From: Bacteroidota bacterium
GTDB lineage: Bacteria > Bacteroidota > Bacteroidia > AKYH767-A > 2013-40CM-41-45
Assembly (NCBI GenBank): GCA_016721305.1
Contig: JADKIH010000006.1
Location: forward strand, 120,378-184,377
DNA: 64,000 nucleotides
Direction: 5' to 3'
Position 1 is the stretch's first letter. Each line of letters begins with the position of its first letter. A model generated the notes under the pieces. The model was not told the origin of the DNA. It worked only from the letters and a program-made list of their open reading frames with translations, and ran no database searches. This document shows, piece by piece, positions 27,788 to 34,604 of the stretch. A program made the position numbers and the translations under genes.

Positions 27788-28603
27788 CTACTTTAATGAA
27801 ATATAACCAACTGCATCGACAAGTTTCTGGCCTTCAGCAGATAAGATGAAGTCGATGAAGGATTTTACCTGAGCTTCTTTAGAAGTTGGATAGTAGAAGT
27901 ATAGCGGACGAACAACCGGATACGTTTTGTTTTTCGCAGCTTCCACAGACGCATTAACAAATGTTTTTCCGTCGTAAGATACTGCAATGTCCTTAACTTC
28001 TTTCGTAAGGTAAGCAAGACCAACATAACCGATTGCACCTTTTGTTTGGCTTACCGACTGGATGATAGCGCCTGTTGCCGGCATGTTCAAAACACTGGAT
28101 GCATAGTTCTTGCGATTCATTACATGTTCTTTGAAGAATTCATAAGTTCCGGAACTTGTTTCGCGAGCGTAAACTACGATTTGCATGTCTTCGCCACCTA
28201 CTTGTTTCCAGTTCTTGATTTTTCCTGTGTAGATGTCTTCCAATTGCTGACGAGTAAGCTTGCTTACTTTATTCTGTGGGTTTACAATTACTGAAAGAGC
28301 ATCGTTTGCTATGATAACCTCTTTGTAGGCTCTTCCTGCATCCTGCAATTTCATTTTCTCATCCATTTTCATCTTGCGGGATGACATTGCGATATCAGTT
28401 GAGTTATCTATCAATGCCGACAGACCAACTCCACTACCACCACCGACAACAGTTACGCTTTTGCCGGGAAACTTTTTCATGTATACTTCTGCTTCTTTTT
28501 GTGTCAAAGGAAGTACTGTGTCACTACCTTTAACCACGATCTTTTGAGCCATCATCGAGAGATTCAAACTCACAAGTGCAACAAGTGCAATAATTTTTTT
28601 CAT
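27788..28603 (-). CDS. pstS: periplasmic phosphate-binding protein PstS
   Basis: Captures phosphate and hands it to PstC-PstA. The 271 residues begin with a signal peptide (cleavage near MMAQ). Ligand-loop motifs are KGSDTVLPL, GGGSGVGLSAL, and RETSSGTYEFF, whose Ser/Thr residues hold phosphate in the family. It is second in the operon, 37 bases after the porin gene, with 90 bases before pstC. That 72-90-base gap contains a short inverted repeat (GACTGT... ACAGTC near 27738-27757) that may limit downstream expression. Confidence 0.96.
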   Translation of the reverse strand: MKKIIALVALVSLNLSMMAQKIVVKGSDTVLPLTQKEAEVYMKKFPGKSVTVVGGGSGVGLSALIDNSTDIAMSSRKMKMDEKMKLQDAGRAYKEVIIANDALSVIVNPQNKVSKLTRQQLEDIYTGKIKNWKQVGGEDMQIVVYARETSSGTYEFFKEHVMNRKNYASSVLNMPATGAIIQSVSQTKGAIGYVGLAYLTKEVKDIAVSYDGKTFVNASVEAAKNKTYPVVRPLYFYYPTSKEAQVKSFIDFILSAEGQKLVDAVGYISLK

Positions 28604-28640
28604 CTTATTTCTATTTTTGATTTTGATTGTAGTTGATTGA

Positions 28641-30002
28641 TTAGAATTTTACTTGCATTCTTAAAGTGAATGTATTGTCAGTTAAGTCTTTTGTGTAGCC
28701 TGATAAATTGTTAGATGTTTCATTTGTGACCATTTCATAATAAGCGGTCAGTTTAAGGTTGGCATCCCAACGGTAGGCTAATCCTAATCCTAAGGTGGTG
28801 TATTTGATGTCTGTTGCATTGCTATTTTTAAATGTGCTTGATGCAATAGCCTTGCCAATCTCATCACCTTTTATGTCTGTATTAGGATCATACCAATCAT
28901 ATTTTGCAACTACTTGGAAAGGAGTCTGCATAATGTTGTGCAAGAAATAAATGTAAGCGCCATTAAATTTGCGGTTATAGATGTCGGAAGTAATTGGAGT
29001 ACTTGAGTTAGGGCTAGCTGTTCCTGAACCTGCTCCCGGTTGATCACCTTGGATATATTCTGCACGAAGTGTCGTTAAACCGCCTGTCCAATTAATACTA
29101 ACTTGCGCATCAAAACCTACATATTTACGACTTGAGTAAGCTCTGGTACCGTAACCAATTGGTTTAACATCATCTTTTTTACCAATAAGCTCGAAGCCAC
29201 GTACACCGTTTGCATCGACAGATGACTTGTAAACGTTTACTGTATCAATTCGGAAGCCGCCTTCATAATATGACAAGCCTAAACCGTATTTGATGTTTTC
29301 TGATGCACTGGATCGATTGATTCCAAGGTGCGCGATAAAGTCTTTTTTCTTGTCAAAATCTGAAACGTTTCCACCAGCTCCGGGTGCTCCGTTACCATTG
29401 AAAAATCCTGCATCTAATTTAATCCAGTTCCAACGCGAAAGCTTTGGACCTTGGATACTGATCATGCCACCCAAATCTCTTTCACCCGGGAAAAGGATTT
29501 GCGACATTCTACCACGTTCCGGTGATTCGCGTAAGCTTGAAGAGTAGGGGATTTCATATCCGAACGGACGGTTCTGCATTCCGACTGTGAATGAAAACCA
29601 ACCTGACCATGGATCAGTAAATTTGCCGTATACATCCTTAATCGTTAAACCTTTTTCTGAAACATCAAATTGTAAAACGTATTGTGAAGTTGAAATACCT
29701 TTTTCGTTTAACGGTGCATCGTATTGGAATTTAACTCGAGCACGACGTAACATAAAACGTTTGTCGATTCCTGCAGCAAAGGCACCACCGTTGTATGCAC
29801 CTGCACCTGTTGAATCACTGTACTGGAATTGGCCTTGGATGTATCCGCTGATTTTGATTCTCTTTAATACATCAAGTTCCTGGCGAATGCCGGTTACTGT
29901 ACTTGTCAGCGTGTCTAATGGTGTTGCCTCAGTTTCCTGAGCTTTTGATTGCATTGTTCCGATCGTCAGCAGAACAATGAGGAGTGAGTAGATTTTTTTC
30001 AT
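28641..30002 (-). CDS. phosphate-selective porin OprO/OprP family
   Basis: Outer-membrane channel for phosphate or polyphosphate. The ATG at 30002 gives 453 residues with a signal peptide (MKKIYSLLIVLLTIGTMQSKAQ, cleavage near SKAQ). A short coiled-coil (EATPLDTLTSTVTGIRQELDVLKRI) precedes the barrel. The barrel has strands such as KISGYIQGQFQYSD, FMLRRARVKFQYD, and YVLQFDVSEKGLTIKDVYGK, and ends with TFTLRMQVKF. The family match is to porin O/P (PF07396-type). It leads the operon porin-pstS-pstC-pstA-pstB-phoU. A Pho-box-like array (30039-30078) lies just upstream, so induction at low phosphate is expected. Confidence 0.93.
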   Translation of the reverse strand: MKKIYSLLIVLLTIGTMQSKAQETEATPLDTLTSTVTGIRQELDVLKRIKISGYIQGQFQYSDSTGAGAYNGGAFAAGIDKRFMLRRARVKFQYDAPLNEKGISTSQYVLQFDVSEKGLTIKDVYGKFTDPWSGWFSFTVGMQNRPFGYEIPYSSSLRESPERGRMSQILFPGERDLGGMISIQGPKLSRWNWIKLDAGFFNGNGAPGAGGNVSDFDKKKDFIAHLGINRSSASENIKYGLGLSYYEGGFRIDTVNVYKSSVDANGVRGFELIGKKDDVKPIGYGTRAYSSRKYVGFDAQVSINWTGGLTTLRAEYIQGDQPGAGSGTASPNSSTPITSDIYNRKFNGAYIYFLHNIMQTPFQVVAKYDWYDPNTDIKGDEIGKAIASSTFKNSNATDIKYTTLGLGLAYRWDANLKLTAYYEMVTNETSNNLSGYTKDLTDNTFTLRMQVKF

Positions 30003-30023
30003 GTCGTACAATTAGTTTGTACG

Positions 30024-30078
30024 CAAATGAACTCACTTAACATTACAGGAATGTATTTTCAATATTAATTTAATGTTA
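30024..30078 (-). promoter_or_regulatory. Pho-box-like promoter of the porin-pst-phoU operon
   Basis: Read on the minus strand, four 7-base units at 11-base steps: TAACATT (30072-30078), TAATATT (30061-30067), ATACATT (30050-30056) and TAATGTT (30039-30045). Seven bases later comes TTCATTTG (30024-30031), a -7 element with one mismatch. The ATG is 21 bases further. The 11-base period with N4 spacers is that of the PhoB box; the base sequence differs from that of E. coli. Confidence 0.65.
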
Positions 30079-30184
30079 AGTCAGATAGGTGAAAAGGCTT
30101 AAATTTGGCCAAAAACGAGCAAAAAAACCGGGTTAGGAATAAAAGTTTTAACGGGGTAATAAGGGGATCCCGGTTTCAGGATTC

Positions 30185-30556
30185 TTAATTTAATAACTCA
30201 TTAATCATATTGACCAGTATTCCCGGTCGAATTGGTTTTGTGATAAAGTGGCTTCCACCTGCATCAAAAGCACTCATCGATGTATATTCATCCGAATCTG
30301 CTGTCAAAAATAGAACCGGCGTGGTTTTGAAATCTGCCATTTGGCGAAGCTTACGGCAAGTCTCAATACCGTTCATCACGGGCATTCCGATATCCAGTAT
30401 TATCAAATCAGGATGCGATTTCTGAGCTTCTAAGAGGCATTCTTCGCCGTTAGTTGCTTTGAATACCTGATAGTTGTTCTTCTGTAAATTGTATGAGAGA
30501 ATTTCTACAATATCCGGCTCGTCATCAACGACCAAAATTTTTATTTGAGATGTCAT
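30185..30556 (-). CDS. receiver-only response regulator, PhoB-receiver-like
   Basis: A 123-residue protein made only of a CheY-like receiver domain. Acidic pocket VVDDEPD (Asp 10-11 region), phospho-acceptor Asp in LIILDIGMPVMNG (near residue 54), Thr in FLTADSDEY and Lys in FITKPI are all present. The sequence, especially DDEPDIVEILSYNLQKNNYQ and the end PIRPGILVNMINELL, resembles the receiver of Bacteroidota PhoB-type regulators, yet the usual DNA-binding domain is absent. The 182 bases after its stop are the porin promoter, so no lost domain is present. Its own promoter has a Pho-box-like array. It may compete for phosphoryl groups or bind a partner in the phosphate response. Confidence 0.88.
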   Translation of the reverse strand: MTSQIKILVVDDEPDIVEILSYNLQKNNYQVFKATNGEECLLEAQKSHPDLIILDIGMPVMNGIETCRKLRQMADFKTTPVLFLTADSDEYTSMSAFDAGGSHFITKPIRPGILVNMINELLN

Positions 30557-30572
30557 CCGTTTTTATTTGGTG

Positions 30573-30616
30573 GAAAAGTAGCTTTCGTGTGTGAACTTAA
30601 CGTTAACACAATGTCA
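30573..30616 (-). promoter_or_regulatory. Pho-box-like promoter of the receiver-only regulator
   Basis: On the minus strand, three units at 11-base steps: TGACATT (30610-30616), TAACGTT (30599-30605) and the weaker TCACACA (30588-30594). Exactly seven bases later is TACTTTTC (30573-30580), a -7-like element with one mismatch. The ATG follows 16 bases on. Confidence 0.55.
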
Positions 30617-30640
30617 TCTTAGAATTACCGGGACAATTAA

Positions 30641-30988
30641 CTAACCGATTGCCAGAACGTAATCTTCGTCAGTTAGTTTGAAGCTATTATCGATCTCTTT
30701 TGGTGTTGATCCATCAAATAGCTCGATGAATTTAGACTCTCCGGATATGTCATGACTAAAGATCCCGGATTTCTCATCAACATTACTTGAGAAAACTCCC
30801 AATCGTGGTACACCATTGTAGTTCGATAGTACCAACTGCAGGCTCTTAGTTTGATCCGTCCGTTTTTCGGCATGTAAATGTCGATCGTTGCACTGCTCAT
30901 CCACTAAATGGTAACCCATAACGTCGAGCACGGAGCGACAACGGTCTTGAATCTGATTGGGAGTAAGTTCTTGGATGGAAATTTTCAT
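30641..30988 (-). CDS. 115-residue protein of unknown function, probably phosphate-regulated
   Basis: No family recognised. The protein is acidic, soluble, without a signal peptide or membrane segment. An N-terminal helical part (IQELTPNQIQDRCRSVLDVM) is followed by beta-prone segments (HLHAEKRTDQTKSLQLVLSN, PRLGVFSS, KFIELFDG) and an acidic C-terminus (KLTDEDYVLAIG). The promoter has three 11-base-spaced units like those of the porin-pst operon, and 84 bases separate its stop from the receiver-only regulator, which has its own copy of the box. It may be a small regulatory or accessory protein of the phosphate response. That role is inferred from promoter and position only. Confidence 0.75.
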   Translation of the reverse strand: MKISIQELTPNQIQDRCRSVLDVMGYHLVDEQCNDRHLHAEKRTDQTKSLQLVLSNYNGVPRLGVFSSNVDEKSGIFSHDISGESKFIELFDGSTPKEIDNSFKLTDEDYVLAIG

Positions 30989-30998
30989 TTTTTTGTTG

Positions 30999-31042
30999 CA
31001 AAGTAACAGTTGCGATGTTGAGAAATAATTAACCCAATGTTA
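30999..31042 (-). promoter_or_regulatory. Pho-box-like promoter of the 115-residue gene
   Basis: On the minus strand, three units at 11-base steps: TAACATT (31036-31042), TAATTAT (31025-31031) and CAACATC (31014-31020). Seven bases later is TTACTTTG (30999-31006), a -7 element with one mismatch, ten bases before the ATG. The region is shared with the divergent mltG promoter. Confidence 0.55.
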
Positions 31043-31081
31043 CCGTTCCTGCAAAAGGAAATTTAATTTCGCATCATCATT

Positions 31082-32131
31082 ATGTCGAAAAGAAAGCTAT
31101 ATAAACGTATTGCCTGGTCTACAGTGCTCGCACTTTTTCTTGTGGTTTCGGTCTTGGGCATCCTCATCTATAAAAAGCTGTTTTCTCCGAATTTGTTACT
31201 CGGAAAGCAAAGCGATCAATACCTGTATATCCCAACCGACTCTAAATTTGATGATGTGGTTGCCGCCTTGCATTCCAAGAATTTATTGCTCGATGAAAAG
31301 TCGTTTCGCTGGACGGCTCATCAAATGAAGTACGAAAACAACGTGAAGGCAGGTCGCTATCATCTAAAGCAAAAAATGAGTAACAAGGAATTAGTTGCAT
31401 TGTTGCGCTCAGGTGAACAGGAACCTCTCAACGTCGTCTTTAATAATATTCGAACAAAGGAGCAGCTGGCAGAGAAAGTAGGAGCACAGATCGAAGGAAA
31501 ATCATCGGCCATTCTGAATTTGCTCAATGATCCTGATTACACAAAGGAACTTGGATTTAAACCCGAAAATATTTTATCGATGTTCATTCCGAATACATAC
31601 GAAATGTACTGGAATACAAGCGCCGATAAATTTATCCGGAAAATGAAAAAGGAGTACGATAAATTCTGGACAGCCACGCGTCTCAATAAGGCAAGAAAGA
31701 TTGAACTTACTCCTGTACAGATTTCCGTTATCGCTTCTATCGTTCAACTCGAATCCAATAAGGGCGATGAGAAGCCTGTCATTGCGGGAGTCTATGTAAA
31801 TCGATACAAGAAAGATTGGAAGCTGGAAGCGGATCCGACTTTGGTTTATGCTTTAGGCGATTTCACTATCAACCGCGTTCTGAATGTTTATAAAGAAATT
31901 GATTCACCTTATAATACCTACAAGTACAAGGGGCTTCCTCCGGGCCCGATTTGCCTGCCAACGGTTTCATCGCTAGATGCCGTTCTGAATTACATGGAGC
32001 ATGACTATATGTATTTCTGCGCTAAAGAGGATTTCTCCGGATATCATTCCTTTGCATCAACTTATTCAAAACATCTTGAAAATGCCAGAAGATTTCAAAA
32101 GGCTCTCGATCGAAGGGGGATTAAATCCTGA
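31082..32131 (+). CDS. mltG: endolytic murein transglycosylase MltG
   Basis: Cuts nascent glycan strands and so sets their length. The 349 residues have a single N-terminal membrane anchor (about 9-31, facing the periplasm) and the YceG domain. The catalytic Glu is in SIVQLESNKGDEKPVIAGVY (about residue 220), followed by the conserved WKLEADPTLVYALGD and SPYNTYKYKGLPPGPICLP segments. A near-consensus -7 element TAATTTCG lies at 31063-31070, 11 bases before the ATG, giving a short leader. It is divergent from the 115-residue gene. Confidence 0.95.
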   Translation: MSKRKLYKRIAWSTVLALFLVVSVLGILIYKKLFSPNLLLGKQSDQYLYIPTDSKFDDVVAALHSKNLLLDEKSFRWTAHQMKYENNVKAGRYHLKQKMSNKELVALLRSGEQEPLNVVFNNIRTKEQLAEKVGAQIEGKSSAILNLLNDPDYTKELGFKPENILSMFIPNTYEMYWNTSADKFIRKMKKEYDKFWTATRLNKARKIELTPVQISVIASIVQLESNKGDEKPVIAGVYVNRYKKDWKLEADPTLVYALGDFTINRVLNVYKEIDSPYNTYKYKGLPPGPICLPTVSSLDAVLNYMEHDYMYFCAKEDFSGYHSFASTYSKHLENARRFQKALDRRGIKS

Positions 32132-32312
32132 TTTTATCAGCTTTTTGGCACGTTTCGTCGAATAATCAGCCTTAAAAATCAAAAACTATCCTATTTTCGC
32201 AGGAAATATACCATCCGAACTTGCCTCTATTTGGCCTGTTGGTTTGCTCTTAAGAATTGTTTCAGTTCTTTCGGCTATTAAACTATGTTACCTTTAAATA
32301 AAAGAAAGTAAA

Positions 32313-33728
32313 ATGTCTAAAATTAAATTTGGTACCGATGGCTGGAGAGCCATAATTGCAAACGACTTTACAGTTGAAAATGTAGCGCGTGTAGCCGAAG
32401 CTACGGCTGCATGGCTTTTGAAAAACAGTAAAAACCCAACCGTTGTGGTTGGTCATGATTGCCGATTTGCCGGTCAGCTGTTTGCCGAAACAGTAACAAA
32501 AGTTATGGCAGCAAAGGGCGTACAGACGCTACTTGCAAAAGGTTTTGTCAGTACTCCAATGATCTCTCTTGGAACCGTTGCTCATAAAGCTGATGCTGGT
32601 ATTATCATCACTGCTTCTCACAATCCTCCATCTTATAATGGGTACAAATTAAAAGGATCGTACGGTGGACCTATGACGCCTGCAAATGTTCAGCAGATAG
32701 AAGATATGATTCAGGAGAAATCTACCGTGAATCTGAATGAGTCTTCTGTTGATGAGCTGGTCAAAAAAGGACTCGTTCAGATTGTAGACCTGGAAGGCGA
32801 ATACATCAAACGCGTGGAAGAGGTATTTGATCTCAACGCAATTCGTAACTGCGGATTAAACTTTGCATACGATGCTATGTACGGTGCGGGCCAAAATGTA
32901 ATTAAGCGCCTGTTCCCGAATATGACCATGCTGCACTGCGATGATAATCCGGGTTTCCACGGTCAAGCTCCTGAGCCGATTCATAAAAACCTGACAGAGT
33001 TTTCTAATCTGATTAAGAATAGCGGTAAGATTGATTGCGGTCTTGTTACTGATGGTGACGCTGACCGAATCGGAATGTACGATAATCAAGGAAACTTTGT
33101 AGACTCTCATCATATCATCCTGCTACTTATCCATTACATGGTGAAGTATAAAGGAATGAAAGGAAAAGTTTGCACAGCTTTCAGCACTACTCCGAAAGTG
33201 GAAAAACTTTGCCAGCACTATGGTCTTCCGATGGAAACAGTAAAAATCGGATTTAAGTATATCTGCGAAATCATGGTTAATGAAGATGTGCTTGTCGGTG
33301 GTGAGGAGAGTGGTGGAATTGCCATCAAAGGACACATCCCTGAACGTGATGGTATCTGGATGGGGCTCATCATCTGGGAATTTATGGCAAAGAGCGGAAA
33401 GAAAATTCCTGATCTGATTAAAGAAATTTACGATATCGTTGGCGCATTCTCATTCGAAAGAAATGACATGCACCTGAAAGAAGACGTTAAAGCACGCATC
33501 GTAGCAAATACTGCTAATAACGCTTACAAATCATTCGGTAAGTACAATGTGAAGCGTGTAGAAGATCTCGATGGATATAAATACTTCTTCGATGATACGA
33601 ACACAGAATGGCTGCTCATCCGTGCCTCCGGTACAGAACCCGTTCTCCGTACCTACGCCGAATCAACCACTCGCGAAGGCGCCTTTGCCATCCTAAAAGC
33701 TGCCGAAGAGACGTTGTTGAAGGGTTAG
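32313..33728 (+). CDS. phosphoglucomutase/phosphomannomutase family protein
   Basis: Alpha-D-phosphohexomutase interconverting 1- and 6-phosphates of glucose, mannose or glucosamine. The 471 residues contain all four site loops: FGTDGWRAII at the start, the phospho-serine loop ITASHNPPSYNGYK, the metal loop DGDADRIG, the sugar loop GGEESGGIAI, and the phosphate loop RASGTEP at the end. The substrate is not resolved; phosphoglucosamine mutase (GlmM) usually has a TGCA-type motif and different loops, so a glucomutase/mannomutase role is more likely. Its stop is followed directly by tandem repeats. Confidence 0.93.
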   Translation: MSKIKFGTDGWRAIIANDFTVENVARVAEATAAWLLKNSKNPTVVVGHDCRFAGQLFAETVTKVMAAKGVQTLLAKGFVSTPMISLGTVAHKADAGIIITASHNPPSYNGYKLKGSYGGPMTPANVQQIEDMIQEKSTVNLNESSVDELVKKGLVQIVDLEGEYIKRVEEVFDLNAIRNCGLNFAYDAMYGAGQNVIKRLFPNMTMLHCDDNPGFHGQAPEPIHKNLTEFSNLIKNSGKIDCGLVTDGDADRIGMYDNQGNFVDSHHIILLLIHYMVKYKGMKGKVCTAFSTTPKVEKLCQHYGLPMETVKIGFKYICEIMVNEDVLVGGEESGGIAIKGHIPERDGIWMGLIIWEFMAKSGKKIPDLIKEIYDIVGAFSFERNDMHLKEDVKARIVANTANNAYKSFGKYNVKRVEDLDGYKYFFDDTNTEWLLIRASGTEPVLRTYAESTTREGAFAILKAAEETLLKG

Positions 33729-33729
33729 G

Positions 33730-33774
33730 TGATTGGATGATTAGCTGATTAGATGATTAGCTGATTAGCTGATG
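33730..33774. repeat. nonanucleotide repeat (GATTAGCTG)n
   Basis: About four imperfect copies of GATTAGCTG/GATTAGATG, starting one base after the stop codon of the phosphohexomutase gene. No coding potential. Confidence 0.8.
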
Positions 33775-33799
33775 AACCCTCCACGAAAGTATTTACCCC

Positions 33800-33841
33800 A
33801 AGTCAACTTACTACTTACTACTTACTACTTACTACTTACAA
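33800..33841. repeat. heptanucleotide repeat AAGTCAA + (CTTACTA)n
   Basis: Five heptads after the anchor AAGTCAA, ending only a few bases before the start codon at 33845. It occupies the position of the 5' leader or promoter of the next gene. Confidence 0.92.
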
Positions 33842-33844
33842 CCT

Positions 33845-34603
33845 ATGGCACACGACATCGACTACCGCATCTTCGGCGACGACATGCAAGCCGTCGAAAT
33901 AGAACTCGATCCCAATGAAGCAGTCCGCGCCGAAGTGGGGGCAATGCTCTTTATGGAAGATGATATTCAAATGCAGACGAATGCTGAAGGAGGAATTTTC
34001 GGAGGACTCAAACGCATCGTTTCAGGAGAAAATTTTTTCATCACCAGTTTCCTGAACACAGGGGTTGGTAAACGTACAGTGACATTCGCAGCACCTTATG
34101 CGGGGAAAATTATTCCTCTCAATTTGGCAGAAGTGGGCGGTTCTTTCCTGTGCCAACGCGACGGATTCCTCTGTGCTGCTCAGGGAATCGATATCAACGT
34201 TGAATTTACAAAGCGTATCGGTGCCGGTCTGTTTGGGGGCGAAGGCTTTATTCTTCAGCGTTTATCAGGCGACGGAAAAGCATTTATCCATGCCGGTGGT
34301 TCAGTTATCAAACGTGAACTTAAATCGGGTGAAAGATTGCGTGTAGATACCGGTTGCCTTGTTGCACTGCATCCGACTGTTGACTACGATATTCAGTTTG
34401 TAGGCGGATTCCGAAATGTACTTTTTGGCGGAGAAGGAATGTTCTACGCTGTACTCACAGGGCCGGGAACAATTTACCTGCAAACATTACCTTTCTCACG
34501 TTTAGCGGATCGAATCGTTGCAGCCTCTCGTTTTGGAGGTCGCAAAGAGGAAAGTCGTGGTATTGGAGGATTACTCGGAGGAATTATCAGCGGAAAAGAA
34601 TAG
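33845..34603 (+). CDS. AIM24/TIGR00266-family protein
   Basis: A 252-residue protein with many Gly-rich beta strands (GGIFGGLKRIVSGENFFITSF, shown in part: FGGLKRIVSGENFF; ARLFGGEG-like repeats such as LFGGEGFILQRLSGDGKAF and LFGGEGMFYAVLTGPG). The family forms a double beta-sandwich and is widespread, but its function is not established; membrane or cell-surface roles have been suggested. The C-terminus GIGGLLGGIISG is Gly-rich. No signal peptide. It stands alone, with repeats in front and a convergent T9SS gene one base behind. Confidence 0.88.
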   Translation: MAHDIDYRIFGDDMQAVEIELDPNEAVRAEVGAMLFMEDDIQMQTNAEGGIFGGLKRIVSGENFFITSFLNTGVGKRTVTFAAPYAGKIIPLNLAEVGGSFLCQRDGFLCAAQGIDINVEFTKRIGAGLFGGEGFILQRLSGDGKAFIHAGGSVIKRELKSGERLRVDTGCLVALHPTVDYDIQFVGGFRNVLFGGEGMFYAVLTGPGTIYLQTLPFSRLADRIVAASRFGGRKEESRGIGGLLGGIISGKE

Positions 34604-34604
34604 T

